Shown here: piece after piece, positions 1 through 12,600 of the stretch
Layout of the letters: every line of letters starts with the position of its first letter
Position numbering within the stretch: position 1 is the stretch's first letter
From: Annona cherimola
Lineage: Eukaryota > Streptophyta > Magnoliopsida > Magnoliales > Annonaceae
Assembly: GCA_030490835.1 (NCBI GenBank)
Contig: CM059975.1
Location: 8,437,579 to 8,501,578 of the forward strand
Length of the DNA stretch: 64,000 nucleotides
Direction: 5' to 3'
Notes under the pieces: generated by a model
Database searches by the model: none
Told to the model about the DNA's origin: nothing
The model's input: the letters and a program-made list of their open reading frames with translations, nothing else
Program-made: the position numbers and the translations under genes

Positions 1-941
1 ATTGTGTAGGAATGATTCAAAAGTTTGTATAGAAAGATGTGTGGAGAAGTGGTGGAATTTTTTTCTTATTCCCATGCGCCCCATAAGTTTTGGAAATTAT
101 CTCCAAGAAGATTTCAGCTTCTGTTTTCCATAAAAAGAGGCTGCAACAACACACTCTCAGAGACCACTTAAGTACATGAAATAATAGCCACTCAGATTTT
201 CTCATTACATCCTCTGTGATGTCTGCAGTCTGAATGGCTACAGATGGATCCGATTCATAAACAAGTGTACGGTCCCCAATGTTCCCACCTAGCAATCACC
301 TGGACTGAGAAAATCAATTTCCAAGTTCATCCCTTTGATCACTCCTAACATAAACTATTGTAGAAGTTTAACAAAAATCATCAGCAAACACATGACGCCT
401 GCAATAATCAAACCATGATGCTTCAATGCTAATGACTGACAGCATATTACATTAGTGATGATGCATATGAAAGAGCACCACAACTTCATTGGCTGCCCTG
501 ACCCAAAACGAGTTTTGGTCTGTCAGCAGTGGGTTGGAAAGGTCCTGAAAATTAGCATTCATCATTTTAGACCAAACTGAAACTGGGATGGGTTCAGGTT
601 CAGCAATTTGTGTTAGAATAGTTACAGTTAAGTTCCTTGAGGTTAGGATGGTTAATTCTTTGGCCAGGTTAGGGTTGGGCAGTTGGCTTTTAAGGAATTT
701 TGGCAAGATTCTAGTTGACACCCTAGGATTACAATTTCAGGTGGTAGGGTCCTCTTGAAGTTGGGAATGGGTTCAAGTTGACTCTGAATCCAAAGTTCAC
801 ACGATGGACCTAGAGTGGAAACTGATCCATGCCCATTCACCAGAAATAACATTACAAAGACGCAAGCCCTTACAGAAAAGAAGAGGAAGAGGAACTTAAA
901 TCCTTGAAAAAATTGCATGGAGAGAGCTTCCAGGCACTTAC
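1..941 (-). other. Part of a PEX1 intron at the window edge
   Basis: This lies downstream of the D2 Walker A exon, whose donor is GTAAGTGCC on the minus strand. No further PEX1 exon is recognisable. The first ~50 bases resemble the interior of the abundant GGGTGTGTTTGG MITE family (compare 3800-3845). Short open frames here match nothing I recognise. Confidence 0.6.
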
Positions 942-3900
942 TGCTTGCTCAGAAGCGCCAATGTATTTGTTCAGAAGCTCAGGCCCTTTTACAGAAATAA
1001 ATCTCAAGGAACAAGCGGCGGCGGCGGCGCCCACAATGTGAGTTTTGCCACATCCAGGGGGACCATACAAGAGAATATTTGACCTCAGCCTTAAAGGAGC
1101 ATGTGCGAATATATCAGGGAACTTTGACGGCAATTCAACCATCTGCATTGAAAGCAAAGTGATAAATATTTAAGAAATGATCAGTCAGGTGTGACAGAAT
1201 AATGAAACTCAAGCAAGATAAAAGGATTGCATGTGAGCTCTGCACAGAACCAATGAAAACAGAAAACTGATTTTTAGCTCTACATGCTGCTTGGCATGCT
1301 GCTTGACAAGTACCTAATTTAGTAGAAATATAATTAAAAAACCCACTGAAGCTCATAACTGGATTTGTTGCAAAAATGCATAGCTAAAGGCCTCACATAC
1401 AACCAGTGGTAACAAATCTTCCAATAGAGAAAGAGAATACCTTGATTTAGAACGAAATTAACGATGAAAGTGGTGGACCCTCTCAGTGGGAGAGGAGAGA
1501 AGCATTCAGAAAAGAAAGAAATTAAGAACTCCAGAAGGAAAAAAGAGAATTTGAGACCAAGAGAGAGATTTTACCAACTCTAAACAAAATGACTTGTCCA
1601 ATCTAGACAAACTGTGAAGTTGATTCATAATTCGATCAATTGACACACGCGAGAACCCACATTAAATAATCCAATGTCCAAGAACAAAAATACACATTAA
1701 AAAAAAAAAACTATATGATTACTTCATACCTAAATAATGGTTCCATTGTGTTATGCAAAAATCATCTGACTATGCTCTTTTAGTTGGCAAGAGCATGTTA
1801 ATTGGGAGTAGTACAGGCCAAAGCATGTTCCAAAAGCTACATTACCAATTTACTGGACTTCCAAAAATGACACAAGGCGGCTTATTTAACTTTGATAACA
1901 ATCCTATAGTTGGCATTAAGTTATGTTGCTGGAAGCAAGCAAATATGTTTTCCGCTATTGCAGTTCCTCTGCCATCTCACAGGGGAATCATAAACATGGA
2001 AGCATAATAAGATTGTCTATAGGAGAAACTTGGAAACAACCTAACCTGACTTTATGCATGCCCACTACTTTCAAAATACACCAGTCCAAAGTCTTCCATA
2101 TGGCAAAACCTTGGGGGGAAGCAGGCATCCTTTAAGTCACATCTGTATGTATGATTTCTTTAGGCCATTCATTTCCCTTGCTAGTTTAGATGTCATATAA
2201 TGGCAACCGAATGTGTCCCAGTCTTTCTCAGCTCTCACTCCTATGCCTAAATAAATTCATCTCAAATCCAGTTGACTTGTTCAGACACTTAACATAAGAT
2301 AAGGAGATACCCATCTACCTCTTGAATTGCATTTTTTATGCCAATAAGGCCACCAACATCATCCCACCCAGCACGGCCACCTTCAGAAGCAGATTTGGTA
2401 ACACCACGCATGGCAACTGGCAGGAACTCATGCATTGCTTGTAAAAAATCCTCTTTCATTAGAATAGGTTTTTTGCGTTCATCCAAGGTAGCATGACAAG
2501 ACAGATAACGACCAGTAGCAGCATGAACAGCCCTATCAACCAATATTTCCTGGAGATGGATAAGCTCATTAACAACCAAAACAGAGCATGTAAACGTTCA
2601 AGAGATTCAGTAATAAAAAAATTTTGAAAGACTTGCTGTGGATGGCTAGAAAATGGACTACGCAAAAAGATTAATTTAACAATATGAAATGCAAAATTCA
2701 CTGGCACACCACACACACCCCTAGCCCTAAAACTTTTTAGCATACTCAGATCATGCATTTTGTCAAGAACTATTAAGTTTCTCTTGCGGAGGCATGAAAT
2801 TTTCCTAGTAAGCTGATAAGGCATTTACTTTGGCTAGAGGCTCCATAATTGACCAAACATGTAAGCCAAAAGCAGCAGCAACATATAGTCGACGCGAAAG
2901 CATGCAGAACCACAGGCATCAATGTATATGAACAATGTGGGCATGTTCAATTTTTTGTTCCTTAAGTGCCTTTAATGCGGTGAAGTGTTCCTTTGATTGC
3001 TCTACTGAATGTGCTCAATGAGAACCATACCTTCGCTACAGTTGTCATAGGACATCATATTATCCATTAGAAAAACGGGTTCATCAACTAACGTATTGAT
3101 CAATTTAAAAATAATAATAATAAAAAAAAAACATAATCATCTTCAACATTTCAAACATGTAACTTCTAATGTTGAAACCATGCAACTCCAAGGTATACAA
3201 TTATTTGGAGCACATTAAATGGGTGCGTGTACCCTTTTTCCCATGTGAATGTCATAGAAGGAGGCTCAATAAGTTCAATTGCTTGAGATATGAACTATTG
3301 AGAATCCATCTCCCATGATGCTTTCAAGTTCAGTGACAGACTAAATATTTGAATGTTTGTTGCAGGAAACAGATGGAAAAAGACAATATGTTCCCTAAGT
3401 AAGACAATAGTTACAACAGCGAGAATTAGACAGGTCTTTTCCTTTCACAGAGCGTGTTTAAACATTTCCGCTGAAAATGCCCATCCATCCTCTAAAAATG
3501 GAAATGAAAAGGAAATTATGTCGTCACATTTCTTTTCTTTTCGTCCTTAACCCCTGCATATACTGGCTGCGGTAAAAATATAAAATAAATGTTGTGAAGG
3601 ATGAGCTCCAGTATATGTTTCTTACGCCAGGAAGTATCATACTGATTAAGGGTGTGTTTGGAAAGTTGTAAAAATTTTGATGAAAAGTTTTTGATGTGAA
3701 AGTTGTTAAATTAGTAGAAAATGATGTGACATTGTAGGAGTAATAATGAGGAGTAAAGATAATAAATTTAAAATAAATAGGTTAATTATATTGGAAGTTG
3801 TGTAGAAGTAATTGAAAAATAGGGTTGTTGTATAGAAAAATGTGTAGATTGAAAAGTTTTAACTCAACAACTTCTGCAAGTTGCCAAACACACCCTAAAG

Positions 3901-6900
3901 GCAATCCTTGGACTTTATTACGGGTGTGTTTGTTGTGTTTGTTTACACCTAAAACATTTCAAGCTAAAATTTTTCACTCTCCACAACTACCCTATTTTTT
4001 AATTTTTTCTTCACATTTTCCCACACAACTACCTTATTTTTCAATCATTTCCACACAAGTACCCACACAACTAAACTATATATTTTAACTTTATTATCTT
4101 TAGTCATCATCGTTATATTATATTACATCATTTTCTCTCATTTCAAAAACTTTTCATTGAAAAGTTCTATCACTTCCCAAACACACCCTACATGCAATCA
4201 AAAAGGTCTAAAAAACAAATTCAAGTATATTTCATCAATTTAAAGAAAAATGGACAAAGGGGAATAAAATATTTCAAACAAATTAAAGTCTGCATATCAG
4301 TAACTGTCTGATGACTACTCATTCCTATAGTGAAGTTGTAAATTTGATAACTACTCATCCCTATAGTCTGCATGTTTGTTTTTAACAAAAACTTTTCAAA
4401 CTAAAACTTCTTAATCGAAAACTTTTCACTTTCCATAACTACCATATTTAAAAATCATTTCTTTACATCTTCCGATACAACCATCCTGTTTTTTAATCAT
4501 TTCTACACAACTACCCATAAAACTAACCTATCTATTTTCACTTTATTCTCTTTACACATCATCATTACCCCTATCACATCATATCATTTTCTATCAATTT
4601 AACAACTTTTCCACCAAAAACTTTTCATCCAAAAATTTTATCACTTCCCAAACTCACCCTAAGTCAAAAAAAATGGGGGGAAAAAGCTTGGATTTGACAA
4701 GTGATGACAAGCGCCCAAATTTTAACTATTAATCTCCGTGCAAAGACAGAAACTTATGATGGAATGTCTAGAGAAAATAAAATCTTAGAAATCAAATGTA
4801 ATAATAGTTGAAATATACATATGTATATAATATTAAGAAGCATGATAGCAAATGCTATGTAATATTTATACTGCAGAGTGAATAATCAAACATGTGTGCT
4901 AACATTCTGTAAAAAACAAGTACCAAATCATAAGCATCATATCCATCACACTTTGAAGAAATATCCAACAAGATGTCCTCAGAACTTTCCAACAAGCGTT
5001 TGTGAATTTCATGGTTCAAAATAGCTCTTCGCTCTAAAGCAGTTGGGGCAGGCAGTTGCACATGGAAATCAAACCTCCCTATGAAGAAAAGTAGGTAACG
5101 TAAGTCAACTGAGAGTATAAGAACAAATTTAGAATGGGAAGAAACCAAGAACTACACTCAGAATATTCTGCGAAAGCAACTATAGAAGGTTCATATGCAA
5201 GAATAAAAGGTTCAAAATAGGAGGTTCTTCATGAACAAGAACTCAACCCGAAGAGCATAAGGACTGCGGCAGATCACTAAGAGATTTCACACAAGCCACA
5301 AGTGCAATTGGTCCAATGCCACAAGAACTTAGCCTCTTGTCCTGTTCAATACATGAAAAGAAAAATAAGTAGACTTGTTGGCTGGAAGAAAAAAGGAAGA
5401 AGATGAAACTTGTTGTTCCGGGTCAAACAGATGACAAAAGAGCCCTTCGTAGCAAACCTTTCTAAATGGAGGAGAAACCAAATGAATATAATATTAAAAA
5501 AAGGAAAGGCATTTGCTACATTGTATTACCCCATATTCATCAATAATATCCTGAATAAATTCAACAAGTGCACCAGAAGGAGCTGAAAGCTGAGATCCCT
5601 CAGACTCCGCAGAAGATGAAACAACGGTATCAAGATCATCAAGGATGATAAGAGAAGGAGAATGATCAAAAGCTTCAGACAAGCAATTGCCAAAAGCTTG
5701 CCGAATTGTCAGCGCTTTCTCAATTGCAAGTTTGGAACAGCTTACAAAAACTCTGCAATATAAAACTTGAAACCATCAATTCAATCTGAAGAAGTTTTCC
5801 AAAATCCCTTTCATCAGTTGATAAAACACTAGGAAGGAATTTTAAGCAATTTTATCTTCAGCTACACCACTACCTTTTTTTTCAAAGGGAAAACCATTCA
5901 ACTGAAACTTAGAAACAACTATACTAACATGTGGGCCAAAATTTCTTTATGCTCTTCAAGATACTTAGCAACGGCCATGGCTAGCAATGTCTTACCAGAA
6001 CCCTGCGAGAGAAAAACACAAGAATCAGACATACTCTATGAATCTCAACTTTCACTCAGATGACAAACAGGAAGACAAAACAGCAAAACATTGCTCCAGC
6101 AGAAATCAGAAGAGACATGAAAATCATCATCATCATCATAAGTCATTTTCCACTTAGGTGGGGTCGGCTGCATGGATTCTGTTGCGCCATTCTTGGCGAT
6201 TCAAGACTAAATTTTCTGTAATTTGTAATATTTTTAAATCTTGTTTAATTACTTCCATCCATTTTTTTGGGGTCTTCCTCTCATTCTCCTACCACTTTCT
6301 ACTCGGATAGACTCTGTTTTCCTAACCGGTGCTACTTCAAGCCTCCTTTTAACATGACCAAACCATCTTAATCTATTTTCTCTCATTTTATCACAAATTG
6401 GTCTCACTTTTAAATTTTCTCGAATTATTTCATTCCTAATTTTATCTTTTCTTGTTTTACCACTCATTCACCTTAATATTCTCATTTCCGCTACGCTCAT
6501 TTTTTATATATGTTGTTCTTTAACTGCCCAACATTCTGCCTCATAAAGCATAGCAGGTCTAATCACAATCTTATAAAATTTTCCTTTTAGTTTAATTGGA
6601 ACTCGACGGTCACATAAAATTCCTGACGCACTTCTCCATTTATTCCATCCTGCTTGAATTCTATGTATTATGTCTTTCTCAATTTCCCCGTTCTCTTGAA
6701 CTATTGATCCTAAGTACCGAAAGTGATTAGTTCTTGTTACTACTTGATCTAAAATCTTAATTGGTTCCTCAATAATCAGAAATATAAGATCATAGTTCAC
6801 AATTTGGCAATCGCCTCTGAAAACTAGTTTGAAATTTGTGCCATAAGACTAGTTTACAATTTGTGCCATGAGGGAGAAATCACAAAAACAATGGTAACAA

Positions 6901-9617
6901 AAGCATAAAAACGAAATTTGGACCATTTTCCAGCAAGAACTTCTAGGACTTAATGAGGATGTATCAGTCAATGGAAGACATACAAGTAAAAACTCACAGA
7001 GGGTCCACAAATAAGATCATGTACTTAAAAGAGGAAGTTTAAATGAGCTGTGGAATTATATAGTATGTATCAGAAAAATAGGATAACATACAATAAAATA
7101 CTCACAGAGGGACCATAAATAAGAACATGTCCTGGAAGAGGAAGATCAAATGAGCTGAAGAACTTTCCAGAATCAGGAGACAAGAGTACAATCAAACCTA
7201 CAGAAGGACAAGAAAAAGAATCAATAAAAATAAAACATAGTTGAATGCATGGAGATGGAATGACAAAACCAGCAATGATAAGTAAATGTACGACACAAAA
7301 ATCCAAAGGTTTAATCCATATACACAAAAGTAAATATGCCCCTGAAAGAAGTAGAATACATAGAAAGAAAATACCTACGGTTAATGACCTCAGAAATTGC
7401 TGGCTCCATCCAGCTCAAAGAAGAAATTGTTGAATGGAAGCTTCTCCCGAAGCTTCTCTCCATAACAGAATCAAAAGAAGAAGGCTCGCCACAAGCCAAC
7501 TCACCAAGCATTAGATTCAAAGCTCCGAGGTGGTCAACAAATGTTTCTGTTACCTTGCCAACAAGCTCAAAATAATCATGCTGGCCACCATGAGAAGACT
7601 CCTCAAATTTAGCCTCCAATATGAATAGGAGTTGAACTGTGGCTTCCCTAGCACTTTTTGTCTTCTCTAGAGAAGTCCCAGCCGGTTGGAATTCTTTTTG
7701 AATGCTTCTTAACTTGTGGCTTGACACTTGGATGTGAACTAATGTTTCAGAACCTAATGCAACTGAGTTCACATCCATTGCACCAGTGAATGATCGGATT
7801 GCCTCGAGTTGTCCAATAAACCAAGTATTTATGAGGCACTTATTCCCCCTACTAGCAAAGGATCTTGGCAATGTCTCTTCACCTTCATCTTTGGGACAAT
7901 CAGTAGAAAGAAAAGAAATAACTTCTTCATGACATGACCAATCTATTACATCTGCATCACTAACCAAATCATTCCTCAAACTGGTGCTTTTACTTTCAAG
8001 AACTTTCCAGTTTGTAGTATCTAGACCATTTTCAGGTGACTTTTTCTTCCCAAACTTAAACCGGCAAGGAGACAGGGTCAAAGAAGGCATACTCTTATTA
8101 GGAATATCATTGCATCTCTTAACATAAACCCCTGCAGACATCAGCAGATCAGACAACTTATTTCAAAGCCTTCATTTGCTAAACACAAGAATTCCAACAG
8201 CCAATATTTATGAACACCCAAACCATACCATAAAACATAAATAGATAAGATCATGTTGCTAGTTCCAATGACTTGATGTTTTTGAATGCTATACCTTTTG
8301 CAAGGCAGCATGAAAGATGACAGTAAATCAGTTAAGATGTATTTTTCATACATTCAAACATAGTACAAGCTCAACTAAGAAAAAGCAAAAGGTCGTTACA
8401 ACATCTTTCTCTCACTGTGTAATCATCATCAATTTGATGGGAGACGGCATAGCTTTCTGCAATCAAACATAAAAGAAGCTCATCTTTCAATGAGTTGATA
8501 TTCATTATGTGCAATTGGCTCATAACCTTTCATAGTTAAAGCAACAAGCAATTGAGCTATACAGGGAGAGGTGCAAACTCCCTATATGCTTCTCGAAGCC
8601 CTTTCAAAATTTTCTCTGACTCGAGCATTTTGGACCTACCATCTACTTGTTTTCTTCTACTGCAATAAAAAATTTGCTGGCACTATGAAGCTAAGAAAGG
8701 CAAAAGAGTAAGAGGAAAGAAGATTTTAAAAAATGCACAAACACCCACCAACCTTAGATCCAAACAACAAGCGAATCTTGCATAATATAAACAGAAACAC
8801 TACATCAATGCATGAAAGCATTTAAATTTTAAAATACATTTGTTAGATAGGATGAAATTTGCATATGCTTCATCCTACAATATGATCCCATGAATGTCCA
8901 CAACATAAACATGATAAATTTTGCAAAAGCCGCACATAAAGGATATCACATAAAGACAATAAAGCCAGTTACTACATGGGAAAAAAGCAGACAAAGAAAG
9001 GGAAATCCCATGGGAAAAAAGCAGATAAAGAAGAGGGAAAAATCTCAACACATGACAATGTCAAACAAAAAATTGACAACATCCAACAAACAACATGGCA
9101 AAGGCCTAGACAGTAAAGTTAACTATCCATGGGAAAATTCCTAAATAAATTATGCAACTTAGGGTCCATTTGGTATACTAAAAAATATTTTTTAAAAAAC
9201 TTTCCACTCCTTCATACACAACTTTTGATATGATTTAACATCTAAACTACTTTCTAGGGCTCCGCTTCTATGTAACCAGGTTACATAAAAGCAAACTCAT
9301 GTAACCCTTTCAAAATCTAAGATTTTGATCCTTGATGGAAAATCTAATCCATTTATTGTATTTAACATCATTTGTTTATCTAGAGGATCAAGTTTCATCC
9401 CAATCAAGCATGTTTATGTGCAACATTTGTTAAAAAATGTATATATTCATGTGTAAATTATGAAAAATGCTAAAATATCAATTTTAAAGTAGTATTTTCG
9501 ACATCTAAACCGTCCAAAATATCATTTCTATGTGAATAAATGATTTTATAAAATATTATTATATTCTAATACATATAAATGATCTAAGTGTTTTTCATAA
9601 TTTATACATGAATATAG

Positions 9618-9648
<31 letters not shown>

Positions 9649-12600
9649 AACAAATGTGGCCCATAACCACACTTGATTAGAATGAAACTTGGTTTCCTAG
9701 ATAAACAAATAATGTTAAATACAATAAGTGGATTGAATTCTCTATTAAGGATTAAAATCTTAGATTTTGAAGGGGTTATATGCGTCCGCTTCTATGTAAC
9801 CAGGTTACATAAAAGCAGTACCGTTTTTATTATTACCTCTACATTTTAATCATTTATTCACATCTTTTCATATAACTACCTCATCTAATTTATCTTTCTT
9901 ATCTTTACTTTTAAGCATTACCCTTATCATATTGTATCATTTTTTCACTTTTTCAAAATTTTTCCTACTTTTTAAACCTATTACCAATGAACCCTCTCTC
10001 CCTCTCACTCTCTCCCATGCACAAGCATGTGACTGATTCGAAAAAGCAAAGTGAGCCATCTTCACACCCATGCATTCACAAATGCACGATATAGTTAGAA
10101 AGGAGAAAACAAGTCGGAGTAAATTTCATTAAAACAGATTGACTTCACAAATGGCTCAAGAGAATCAGCATAATTACATGAATGTATGCCTGCTCTCAAA
10201 TAGAGGCAAAGAGAAGGAGGAAGCATGATGTGCCCTCTTGCTACTGAATCTGAAAGTAAGAGGCGAACAATAACATCCCTAGGAGCTCCATTGCTAATTG
10301 TTGAACTGGCAGAGGTCACTCCCTTATGCAATAAATTGCTCTTTTGTACACTGTTTTTCTGTGTGTTGTTCACTGATAATCTTGGCAACACAATGACAAG
10401 TTGAAAATTCTCAAACAAAAGATGCTTGGCTGTCTCTGGATGAATGAATGCAGCAGAAGTGAGCATCACATCCAACTCAAGACCTTTGACTTCAGTTCTG
10501 TGAGCCAATCTCTCGTTTTGTGTTTGAACACGCAACAGTGCTCTTGACTTCTCTGACTCTTTAATAAATGCCAGCTTAGGGCCCACTTGATGTGAAGCCC
10601 CGTCTTTCTTGCGTCTCTTTGGTGCAACTACCACTTCGGTTCCAGGCACAAGTTGAACTGAATGACAATCAAGAAAGGTCAGATGCAATAATGAAAAAAT
10701 GAAGGAATTCCAAAATTACCGATTCCCATTTCAAGAAACATGCACGAATACATGCAAAGCAACGCCAAAAAGAAGAAGAAGAAGACTACATAATATCAAT
10801 ACTTAGGTTAAAACATTATGAATAGTTTTCCGACATCTGCAATTGGCACCACTGGAATGAGTTCTTCTTTTTATTTGAATATAATATGGCAACTCATGTA
10901 CAACCACTGCATTTTTGGACAAAACATGATCTTTTCATGATAACCATGTCAACCAAAACGCTTGTCCCACTAATTCGTCTATGATATTCAAAAACATCTA
11001 TTTTGAAGCTTTGATGGGCCACATCAACAAAAAAATTACCTTAATGGTGAATTTTGGTGAATTTAAACCAAATGAAATTATGTCTTAGATAGCCATCAAA
11101 AAAGTTTATCTAGGAACAGAATAATTGGTGTATAATGTATCTGATGAGATACTTCTGCATTTAGGCCAGATGGGTTGGCCCCATTTATCAATGATGAGGG
11201 CATTGTCTATGACTTCTCTCTGGCACTAATTATTCCTTAATTTGAAGATCATCCCAATGTATATAAACTATTTTCCTTAATTAATAGACGAGAGCCACTC
11301 TTCAGTTTTTATCCTCCATTGCCCATTTCTATGCTAGAAGCCAATGTACATCAGTTATGCGGGTTAACACAGGTGTCACGTCACATTTAAAAAACCTTGG
11401 TTCCTCAGTATGCCCTATATAATGCATCATTGTGGCTTTCAAGTTTGAATTGAAACAATCAAAATCATTGAGGGTCTGTTTTGTATAAAGGAAAAAAAAA
11501 AAAAAAAAAAAACACTTTTCCACTCCTTCCAATACACCTTTTAATATAATTGGATATCTCAACTACCTAACCACCTTACCTTTTTCTATTATGACCTATA
11601 CATTTCAATCATTTTTTCACATCTTTCCATGCAACTACCCTATTTTTTTTTACTTTATTCTCTCCACTCATAATCATTACCCCTATCATATCCATCACTC
11701 TCCCACATCTTAAAAAATTTTCACACAATTTTTTCTCCATTTCTTTTTAACCTCATACTAAACAGACCCTGAAGTGCAAGTTTAAATACAATCATTAGGC
11801 AAATTCAAACTGTGGGGGTGAAAAAGCAAACTACCCACTGTCACACTTAATACCAGGTGTATTTATGGTGAAAACTTACTATGAGCAGTCAGGATCGAAT
11901 ATCAGATATGCTAATGCATGTAGCTAGTGAGATTGGAAGGCAAATCATGGTGCTTAGCAGGTTGTAGAATGCATTTAACCTGAATATTAGCATTTTCAGA
12001 GTATCAACCAAAAGGGAACTTGCAAAATGGACTGAAAGGTAATATTTACACCAGCCCTCTATATTTCACATCCAATAAATATATGCTCATGAAGTTGTGA
12101 TGATACCACCGTGAAATGAGAGTTCCCCAACAAGATTTTGGCATCTAATTTCAATCATAAATTTATGAGCCAACAAAGTTGTTGAAATTGAATCAAATTG
12201 AGATTCTTGAGCCAGTTTTTGGAATGAATTGAAAGAAGTAGAGAAGGAAGTTTATGTGAGGTTTTGTTGTAGAACATAAGTCAACATTTAAGACATTTCT
12301 TTTTAGGCTGTCAGAAAATTTCATACAGCGTAGTGAGATGAGGGAGCTTTTATATCACAAAACGAACCTTCTATCAAAAGCTCATATTCTGAAGACATGC
12401 CAAATTTGCACATGTAAGCAACAACCTATAGAATGATAAGACTGCATACATATGAATTAGCAATCTTTTGCAAACTCCTTATTAACCATTTGATAATTTG
12501 CTACCTGCTGCTGGTTGTAGTTAGTTAATTATTCCCAACTACAAGACAAAAGACTTTTAAGGCACATAACAAAGAGACTTTCTTTTTACCATTCAAGGTT

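Noticed and set aside
17..295. Missing PEX1 exon on the minus strand at the left edge
   Set aside because: The peptide lacks the D2 Walker B and the following conserved residues and does not continue from the Walker A exon.
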